Shown here: positions 25,544 through 31,071 of the stretch, one piece after another | Layout of the letters: each line of letters begins with the position of its first letter | How positions within the stretch are numbered: the first letter of the stretch is position 1 | Assembly: GCA_964642045.1 (NCBI GenBank) | Contig: CAZXLZ010000008.1 | Coordinates: forward strand, 1-31,071 | Length of the DNA stretch: 31,071 nucleotides | Origin: RGIG5057 sp964642045 | GTDB lineage: Bacteria; Bacillota; Clostridia; TANB77; CAG-465 | Reading direction: 5' to 3' | Made by a program: the position numbers and the translations under genes | Notes under the pieces: generated by a model | What the model was told of the DNA's origin: nothing | Databases searched by the model: none | What the model saw: the letters and a program-made list of their open reading frames with translations, nothing else

Positions 25544-26410
25544 TTAGGAAGATATAATTTTGTGATGCCTGTCTTTCAGATCAGTGATTATATTTGTATC
25601 AGAAATCATAAGATTATTATCAATACCATAACCAATTTTGACAGGATTAGTTCTTTTGCCACCGTGGAAATCCGAACCAACAGTTATAGCAAGATCAAAC
25701 TCCTTAGCTAGCTTGGCATAAAAAGAGCGTTGTTCCTTATCATTATGTGCGTTATATGCCTCAATTCCTTCAAGTCCGTATCCTTTTAGAAGAGAAATAA
25801 ATTCTTTAGTATCAGAATTATTCATCTTTAATGATTTAGGATGAGCAAGAACTGGTACTCCATGACACTTTCTAATTTTAGGAAGAAGCTCCTTTGGTGT
25901 CATCTTTTGTCTAGTTACATAGAAGGATTTTGAAGTGTCAAGAAAATCACCGTATGCAGAAGTTGGATCCTCTGAGTATCCAAGGTTTGCCATAGCTATC
26001 GCAATGTCAAACCTACCAATACTATTTTTATTCCTAGCATATCTTTTGACATCAGAGTACGTAATGTAAAAGTATTTTTGTAATTTATCAATAGTATTTC
26101 TTACACACTTATCTCTGCTCAGCTCATATTCATCTAAAATTTTACAGATATTATATGAAGGAAAATATGCAAGAATATGACATACATGATTTTTTGAAAG
26201 CCCAATATCTTCAAGAGTAGCTCCAATTTCAATTCCAGGGATTACTTCTATTTTGCCATTTGCTACTTTTTTTGCACGTTTATATGATCCCAAATTGTAA
26301 TGTTCAGTAAGAGAAATAGTGGTTATATCACTTTTAATAGCAAACTTTATTATGTCCTCAGGAGAAAATTTTCCATCAGAAGCATTGCTATGAACATGTA
26401 GATCAATCAT
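25544..26410 (-). CDS. PHP-domain phosphoesterase (RNase AM / nucleoside bisphosphatase-like)
   Basis: A 288-residue cytoplasmic metal-dependent phosphoesterase of the PHP superfamily. Its motifs are in the usual order: DLHVHSNASDG at residues 3-13 (metal-binding His residues), LTEHYN at about 34-39 where most members have TDH, a Glu in PGIEIG near 60, LAHPKS near 194, and GSDFHGG near 244. The closest known relatives by length and motif are the YciV/TrpH-type enzymes, which remove 5' nucleotides or act on 3',5'-bisphosphates (pAp). The gene stands alone on the minus strand with its own promoter; GAGGTGA precedes its ATG. The neighbouring nrnA also acts on pAp and short RNA, read divergently, so the two may share metabolism. 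Exact substrate is not shown by the sequence. Confidence 0.85.
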   Translation of the reverse strand: MIDLHVHSNASDGKFSPEDIIKFAIKSDITTISLTEHYNLGSYKRAKKVANGKIEVIPGIEIGATLEDIGLSKNHVCHILAYFPSYNICKILDEYELSRDKCVRNTIDKLQKYFYITYSDVKRYARNKNSIGRFDIAIAMANLGYSEDPTSAYGDFLDTSKSFYVTRQKMTPKELLPKIRKCHGVPVLAHPKSLKMNNSDTKEFISLLKGYGLEGIEAYNAHNDKEQRSFYAKLAKEFDLAITVGSDFHGGKRTNPVKIGYGIDNNLMISDTNIITDLKDRHHKIISS

Positions 26411-26457
26411 AATTTCACCTCTATAGTTATTTTGGAATTTATTATACTCTTATAAAA

Positions 26458-26487
26458 ATTATATAATATGTAGCTAGATAATTTCAA
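26458..26487 (-). promoter_or_regulatory. Sigma-A-type promoter for the PHP gene
   Basis: On the minus strand TTGAAA (26482-26487) and TATAAT (26458-26463) are spaced by 18 bases. This gives a start near 26451 and a leader of about 40 bases ending in the GAGGTGA ribosome binding site. Confidence 0.6.
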
Positions 26488-26623
26488 GTAAAAGTGTAAG
26501 AATTTTTTATATAAAGCCAAATAAATGTAGATAAAAATAATATAAGTAACATTTAAGTAATATTATTGGAATAAATGTTTTGGAATTAAAATAAATAGAA
26601 AGACTTATTTTATATATTTTTTC

Positions 26624-26652
26624 TTGCATAAAAAAAGCATTGATGATATAAT
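26624..26652 (+). promoter_or_regulatory. Strong sigma-A-type promoter for nrnA-truB-pseudopilin genes
   Basis: TTGCAT (26624-26629) and TATAAT (26647-26652) are spaced by exactly 17 bases, with an extended -10 TG at 26644-26645. The start would be near 26659, followed by AGGAGAA just before the nrnA ATG. This is the best promoter match in the window. Confidence 0.8.
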
Positions 26653-26678
26653 TTATCTGTTAAAATAGGAGAAAATTT

Positions 26679-27632
26679 ATGCTAAAATTAAAAAAAGCAA
26701 AAGATATTATAAAAAAAGCAAGGAAAATATATATAGTTTCTCACATAAATCCAGATGGAGATGCTATAGGTAGCACGTTTGCAATGTATTTAGCACTAAA
26801 AAAACTAGGAAAAGATGTAAATGTTATACTTCCTGAGCATTCTAAAAGTTTTGACTTTTTACCATTTTTAAATGAAGGAAAAAAATCTATAGAAGAAGAA
26901 ATAGATCTTTTAATAGCAATGGACTCAAGTGATAAAGATAGGCTTGCTATTACTGATGAAGATTTTAAAAAGGTAAAAAATATTCTTATGATAGATCATC
27001 ATAAAGAAAAGGATAGATATGGTGATGTATGTGTAATTGATTCAAAGAAACCTGCTGCAAGCGAACTTGTTTTTGATTTATTAAAGTACATGAAAATAGA
27101 TATAGATAAAGATGTTGCCACTTTTTTGTATATGGGTATAATAACTGATACAGGGAGTCTTAGTTATTCAAGTACAACTCCTGATACTTTTAAAGCTGTT
27201 TCAAAACTGATATCAACTGGAATTGATTTTTCTTATATTGCATATAACATAAACAATTCTATGAGTGAAGCAAAACTTAAACTTATAGCTACTGCTATAG
27301 ATAATATGGAAACATATGAAAATGGAAAAATAAGATTTACATATGTAGATTATGAAACTATAAAAAAGCTTGGGGTAGATGAAGAAGATGCAGAAGGTAT
27401 GACAAATTATTTAAGGAATGTAAAAGGAACAGATGTGGCAATATATGTAAGAGGGAAAAGTGATGGAAGTCTAAAAGTTTCACTTAGAGCTTCTGAAAAT
27501 GTAGATGTGTCAACAGTTGCAATAAAATTTGGTGGTGGAGGTCATATGAGAGCAGCTGGCTACACTATGAAAGAGCCTTTTGATGTAGGAAAAAAATTAG
27601 TAATAGATGAATTTAAAAAATTAATAGTATAA
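26679..27632 (+). CDS. nrnA: DHH/DHHA1 phosphoesterase, NrnA-like
   Basis: A 317-residue cytoplasmic enzyme, of usual length for NrnA, that degrades short RNA oligonucleotides and removes the 3' phosphate from pAp using Mn2+. The DHH domain shows HINPDGDAIGS at residues 25-35, MDSSDKDR near 87-94, the signature MIDHHKEKDR near 104-113 and TDTGSLSYS near 155-163. The C-terminal DHHA1 domain shows GGGGHMRAAG near 286-295. The gene begins the run from the strong promoter at 26624 and is separated from truB by 14 bases, an arrangement (nrnA beside truB, often also rbfA) common in Bacillota. The start ATG is preceded by AGGAGAA. Confidence 0.93.
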   Translation: MLKLKKAKDIIKKARKIYIVSHINPDGDAIGSTFAMYLALKKLGKDVNVILPEHSKSFDFLPFLNEGKKSIEEEIDLLIAMDSSDKDRLAITDEDFKKVKNILMIDHHKEKDRYGDVCVIDSKKPAASELVFDLLKYMKIDIDKDVATFLYMGIITDTGSLSYSSTTPDTFKAVSKLISTGIDFSYIAYNINNSMSEAKLKLIATAIDNMETYENGKIRFTYVDYETIKKLGVDEEDAEGMTNYLRNVKGTDVAIYVRGKSDGSLKVSLRASENVDVSTVAIKFGGGGHMRAAGYTMKEPFDVGKKLVIDEFKKLIV

Positions 27633-27646
27633 AGAAGGTGCAAAAT

Positions 27647-28522
27647 ATGAATAAAGTGTTATCTTCGGGTGTTGTTTTAATAGATAAACCATCTGGAATA
27701 ACATCACATGATGTAGTTGATGTATTAAGAAAATTATTTAAAGGTTATAAAGTGGGGCATACAGGAACTCTTGATCCGCTAGCAACAGGTCTTCTTACTG
27801 TATGTGTTGGAGATGCAACAAAACTTTCAGATGAACTTACCAATGAAGATAAAGAGTATAAAGTAAAAATGCTACTTGGTGTAGAAACAGACACTTATGA
27901 TATAACTGGAAGGATAATGTTTGCAAGTGTACTTAATAAGGATGAAATATATATAAAGGAAAGAATAAAAAGATTTGTAGGTAAACAGCTTCAGGTACCA
28001 CCTTTATACAGTGCTATTAAGGTTGAAGGAAAAAGAGCATATCAAGTTGCAAGAGAAGGTGGAAGCCTAGAACTTAAACCTAGAGAAATAGAAATTTATG
28101 ATATATCTAATATAGAAGTTGATTTAGGTGTAAAAGAAGTATCTTTTGATGTTCATTGTTCTAAGGGAACTTATATACGATCACTCGTAAATGATATAGG
28201 TAAGAAAATTGGGTGTGGAGCTACTATGATAGAGCTTAGAAGGACAAGATGCGGCACATTTAAACTAGAAAATAGCATAAAACTTGAAGATATTATAAAG
28301 CTTGAAACTGATAAATTAAATAAAATTATTATTCCTATAGAAAAAATATACGAAGGTTCAAAAGTAATAAACTTAACAGAGAAAGAACTCAAGGATCTTA
28401 CAAATGGGATTAATATAAAATGTACTTCTTCTCAGAAAATCGTTAGACTATATATAGACAAAAAGTATGTAGGTCTCGGAAAAGTTGAAAATGATAATTT
28501 GAAAAGATTTATTATGGAATAA
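27647..28522 (+). CDS. truB: tRNA pseudouridine(55) synthase TruB
   Basis: A 291-residue enzyme converting U55 of the tRNA T-arm to pseudouridine. It opens with SSGVVLIDKPSGITSHDVV and has HTGTLDPLATGLL near residues 39-51, in which the Asp of GTLDP is the catalytic nucleophile, then QVPPLYSAIKVEGKRAY and the CSKGTYIRSLVNDIG motif, all family hallmarks. The C-terminus resembles the small PUA-like extension. ATG at 27647 is preceded by AAGGTG at 27635-27640; a GTG at 27638 lies within that ribosome binding site and is rejected as start. It is in one run with nrnA and, 18 bases downstream, a pseudopilin gene. Confidence 0.95.
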   Translation: MNKVLSSGVVLIDKPSGITSHDVVDVLRKLFKGYKVGHTGTLDPLATGLLTVCVGDATKLSDELTNEDKEYKVKMLLGVETDTYDITGRIMFASVLNKDEIYIKERIKRFVGKQLQVPPLYSAIKVEGKRAYQVAREGGSLELKPREIEIYDISNIEVDLGVKEVSFDVHCSKGTYIRSLVNDIGKKIGCGATMIELRRTRCGTFKLENSIKLEDIIKLETDKLNKIIIPIEKIYEGSKVINLTEKELKDLTNGINIKCTSSQKIVRLYIDKKYVGLGKVENDNLKRFIME

Positions 28523-28540
28523 AGTTATAAAGGAGGATAT

Positions 28541-29023
28541 ATGTTAAATAAAAAAGGAATGTCTCTTATTGCTGTAGTTATAGCTATTGTGATTATTATA
28601 GCAATTTCATCTACTGCTATATTTGAATATAAGCAGGTGGTAATTAAGTCAAGAAAGAGAGAACTTGCAACTGATTTTTATCTTATGTCTAAAGCAATAA
28701 GTGACTATGAGTTTATGCATAGCAAGCTTCCAGTATCAGAAACAATAAAAGTTGCTATTCCAGAAGGTTACGAGTCTCAATTTGCATCTGAACCAGATTT
28801 AGATAATGATGGGAAAATAGAACTTAGATATGTAGATTACAATAAACTAAATACAGAAGAGTTAGTAAGAGGAATGCAGCAAAATGGCTCAGATGACAGA
28901 TATGCCGTATCTGAATGGACAAAGAAGCTTTACTATTTAAAAGGTGAAAATATAAATGGTACAATATATTATACACTTACAGATGAGTTAAACAAGCTTT
29001 TAGATATTTCTAAAGTAAAATAA
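28541..29023 (+). CDS. Pseudopilin-like protein with type IV leader
   Basis: A 160-residue protein with a short leader MLNKKG, cleavage site before MSLIAVVIAIVIIIAIS, and a long hydrophobic helix, as in prepilin-peptidase substrates. The usual Glu at position 5 of the mature protein is Ala. The outer domain has DLDNDGKIEL at about 85-94, an EF-hand-like Asp loop that may bind calcium, and the block DDRYAVSEWTKKLYYLKG followed by GTIYYTLTDELNKLL. That block is closely similar to one in the next gene product, so the two are paralogues. AAAGGAGGATAT supports the ATG. The role may be a minor subunit of a surface filament; where the peptidase is encoded is unknown, as none is in the window. Confidence 0.7.
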   Translation: MLNKKGMSLIAVVIAIVIIIAISSTAIFEYKQVVIKSRKRELATDFYLMSKAISDYEFMHSKLPVSETIKVAIPEGYESQFASEPDLDNDGKIELRYVDYNKLNTEELVRGMQQNGSDDRYAVSEWTKKLYYLKGENINGTIYYTLTDELNKLLDISKVK

Positions 29024-29040
29024 AAAGAGGAGATATGTTT

Positions 29041-31005
29041 ATGAAAAGAGGTATTAGCTTAGTTGCACTTTTAATAACTATGGTAATAATGATAGCACTG
29101 ATTTCAACAGTTACAATTTCGGGCATGGCTACTATAAATAATAATAAAAAGGTAGCTTTTGCAACCGAAATAAACATGATTCAAGGTGCAGTAGATACAT
29201 ACAAATTAAGAAATAATAATGAATATCCGATAGAGGCTAAAATTGAACTTGACATATCAAAGGTTACTGAAAAATCAATAGTGCAGTTTAGCTCAGAAAA
29301 TATTACAGATTCAAAAATTACATTATACAAAATAAATTATAGCATGCTTGGTATAACTAGTTTAAGATATGGTGCTGGAAATGATGATAATGATATGTAT
29401 GCCGTATCAAAGGAAACAGGAAAAGTATATTATACAAAAGGTTTAAAATTAGGAGGTTTTACTTATTATACATTAACAGATGATCTTAAAAGAATAATTT
29501 CTGGTGTAAATGCTGAAGATTACGCATCAGATTCAATAGTATTTAATACTTCTGAGACTGAGTGGACTTTAAATAAAGTTGTATCTAAAATTAATGTTCC
29601 TGTGAGCTTTACTAACGTAAGTGTATCCGTTTTAGGCAGTGAAAATTTATATTCAGCAACATTAAATGATTCTTTAAATGTGTATACTATTGATAATGTT
29701 GAGGGAAATTATACTATAATTGTAAATTATACAAAAGATGGAAAAGAGTACAGCTCTGAATATACTGTTGATAATGTTGATAATGAATCGCCTGTATTTA
29801 CTAAAGATAATATTACTGAAAATGTTACTGTAAATCAAGATAGAACTGATATATACTTATCTTTAGATGGATATTATGATAAATTAAGTGGAATTAAGAC
29901 TATTAAGTATGCATATTTGAATATGCAAAATGCCGATGAAATATCTAATTACTTTAAAAATAACGGATTAAAGGTATATAATGATGTTATAGAGATTGAA
30001 GAATTAACTAAGAATATGACAATATATATTGAAGATAAAGTTGGTAATTTTACAGCTATACCATATAGTATTTCTGATGATACTTATGCAAAATTATTAG
30101 AAAGGGATTATGTTAAAGACACTGATCCAACAGAAGTTATAAAAGGAATGACATATACAGCATATATTCCTGCAGGTTTCTATTATGTTGGAGGAAATGT
30201 ATCTACAGGTGTGGTTATTTCAGATAATATTCAAGATAGAAATAAAGGTACTTCTTTTGACACAGCTTCTACTCTAAAAGGAAATCAATTTGTATGGGTG
30301 CCAATAAATTATATAATAGCAGCTCAAACACTAAAATCAGGAATATCTAATTTTACTAACTTAAGATCTATGTGGGCATACAATGAAAATGCATCTTCAG
30401 TAGCTGAGATAAGTGAAGATTTTACTGAACCATACTTAGATGCACAAATTCTTGAAGAAGCAGAATATATGGAAATGCTTCAAAGTATATCAAAATATGG
30501 AGGTTTCTATATTGCAAGATATGAAGCAGGAACAGGCGATAAAGGACAATTAGTATCTAAGAAAAATGTAAATGTGTTAAATAATATACCATGGGGAACA
30601 AATATAAAAGATGAAGGAACAGCAGGAGCTGCATATAAAGCACATCAGATGTATGCAAATGTAGATTCTGTTGAGTCCCATCTAATATATGGAACTGAGT
30701 GGGATGCAGTTATGTATTGGGCCGTGATAGAAGGAAAGAATGTTTCAAACTCTGCATCTTGGGGAAATTATACAAATGCACTTCAAAAAACTGGAAGTAA
30801 TGATGCATATAAAACAAATAATATATTCGATATAGCAGGAAATGTAGCTGAACTTACTATGGAAGCATATAGCAATACTTCTAGAGTTGTAAGAGGAGGC
30901 GCATATAACACAGCTCAAGGCTTTGCTGCAAGTTTAGATTATAATGTTTTAGCAAATAGCAGTTCTAATACAGTTGGATTTAGAGTATCTATGTACTTAA
31001 AATAA
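29041..31005 (+). CDS. Pseudopilin-FGE/lectin-fold fusion protein
   Basis: A 654-residue protein. Residues 1-4 (MKRG) and the following ISLVALLITMVIMIALIS form a prepilin-type leader and helix, with Ala instead of Glu at mature position 5. Residues about 30-165 repeat the fold of the upstream pseudopilin (MYAVSKETGKVYYTKG, TYYTLTDDLKRII). A beta-rich Ig-like stretch spans about 185-360, and about 370-654 is an FGE-sulfatase/C-type-lectin-like domain (FVWVPINY, GGFYIARYEAG, DIAGNVAELTMEA with Gly600-Asn601-Val602, RGGAY at 618-622 and GFRV at 646-649). It has no cysteine, so it cannot be an FGE enzyme; a binding domain at a pilus tip is likelier. ATG at 29041 is 8 bases after GAGGAG; an ATG at 29035 is too close to it. 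Confidence 0.78.
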   Translation: MKRGISLVALLITMVIMIALISTVTISGMATINNNKKVAFATEINMIQGAVDTYKLRNNNEYPIEAKIELDISKVTEKSIVQFSSENITDSKITLYKINYSMLGITSLRYGAGNDDNDMYAVSKETGKVYYTKGLKLGGFTYYTLTDDLKRIISGVNAEDYASDSIVFNTSETEWTLNKVVSKINVPVSFTNVSVSVLGSENLYSATLNDSLNVYTIDNVEGNYTIIVNYTKDGKEYSSEYTVDNVDNESPVFTKDNITENVTVNQDRTDIYLSLDGYYDKLSGIKTIKYAYLNMQNADEISNYFKNNGLKVYNDVIEIEELTKNMTIYIEDKVGNFTAIPYSISDDTYAKLLERDYVKDTDPTEVIKGMTYTAYIPAGFYYVGGNVSTGVVISDNIQDRNKGTSFDTASTLKGNQFVWVPINYIIAAQTLKSGISNFTNLRSMWAYNENASSVAEISEDFTEPYLDAQILEEAEYMEMLQSISKYGGFYIARYEAGTGDKGQLVSKKNVNVLNNIPWGTNIKDEGTAGAAYKAHQMYANVDSVESHLIYGTEWDAVMYWAVIEGKNVSNSASWGNYTNALQKTGSNDAYKTNNIFDIAGNVAELTMEAYSNTSRVVRGGAYNTAQGFAASLDYNVLANSSSNTVGFRVSMYLK

Positions 31006-31007
31006 GA

Positions 31008-31026
31008 TTTATGATATTATAATCAT
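31008..31026 (+). repeat. AT-rich inverted repeat after the last stop codon
   Basis: TTATGAT just after the stop is the complement of ATCATAA a few bases on, across a loop of about six bases. It is immediately followed by the stronger GC-rich hairpin. A weak stem on its own. Confidence 0.35.
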
Positions 31027-31050
31027 AACGACCCGTGATAACGGGTCGTT
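31027..31050 (+). terminator. Perfect 10-bp GC-rich hairpin with GATA loop
   Basis: AACGACCCGT (31027-31036) pairs with ACGGGTCGTT (31041-31050) around the loop GATA. It lies 22 bases after the stop of the lectin-fold fusion gene. It can be an intrinsic terminator, but the T-run is only three bases. A GRNA-tetraloop hairpin downstream of a lectin-fold 3' end is also the mark of retroelement target sites, which is inferred, not proven. Confidence 0.6.
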
Positions 31051-31057
31051 TGCTCTA

Positions 31058-31070
31058 CCCCTATAAGGGG
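31058..31070 (+). repeat. Short GC hairpin at the window edge
   Basis: CCCCT (31058-31062) pairs with AGGGG (31066-31070) with three bases between. The window ends one base later, so what it belongs to cannot be decided. Confidence 0.35.
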
Positions 31071-31071
31071 A

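Noticed and set aside
30120..31005. True formylglycine-generating enzyme domain
   Set aside because: The domain has no cysteine, while FGE catalysis depends on cysteines; the fusion to a pilin helix fits a binding role.
1..31071. CRISPR array, tRNA or rRNA genes
   Set aside because: No regularly spaced repeats and no tRNA or rRNA signatures were visible on either strand.

Overview
The window is about 31 kb of very AT-rich DNA with Shine-Dalgarno-led, tightly packed genes, sigma-A-type promoters, a clostridial TnpX/TndX-type recombinase pair and DacF, NrnA and TruB homologues of Bacillota type. It looks like an uncultured, probably gut-associated, member of the Clostridia. This is an inference from composition and gene families; there is no rRNA gene to confirm it.

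Region 1 (1 to about 3893) is the right end of a mobile element whose left end lies outside the window. It holds the tail of an unknown gene, a strongly structured intergenic RNA candidate, two very small element-type proteins and two tandem large serine recombinases. The element ends a few dozen bases after the second recombinase, directly inside the reading frame of a D-alanyl-D-alanine carboxypeptidase (DacF-like). Only the 3' part of that gene is present, so it is either destroyed or reversibly interrupted.

Region 2 (4691 to 5506) has a bidirectional terminator, a small membrane-anchored protein of unknown function on the minus strand, and the leader of the next operon.

Region 3 (5507 to 25420) is the main attraction: a co-directional run of 14 genes forming a derived Tad/Flp-like (type IVc) pilus or secretion system. 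It encodes a CpaB-like SAF-domain protein, two ParA/TadZ-like proteins with degenerate P-loops, a CpaF/TadA ATPase carrying an N-terminal membrane anchor, a fused TadB-TadC platform protein, a likely major pilin followed by strong RNA hairpins, five minor pilin-like proteins in two paralogous series, a larger TadE-like protein ending in a His/Cys cluster, a membrane-anchored SLH-like protein, and a 2335-residue Sec-secreted giant protein. No prepilin peptidase is present and the pilin-like proteins start almost directly at their hydrophobic helix, so the system may assemble leaderless subunits. I infer that the giant protein is the effector, tip or coat displayed by the apparatus.

Region 4 (25491 to 26652) has a convergent terminator, a minus-strand PHP phosphoesterase and two divergent, well-formed promoters.

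Region 5 (26679 to 31071) is a probable operon of nrnA, truB and two pseudopilin-like genes. The last gene fuses a pilin-type N-terminus to a C-terminal FGE-sulfatase/C-type-lectin-like domain without catalytic cysteines. A perfect 10-bp hairpin with a GATA loop follows its stop codon. That combination recalls the targets of diversity-generating retroelements, although no reverse transcriptase or template repeat lies inside the window.
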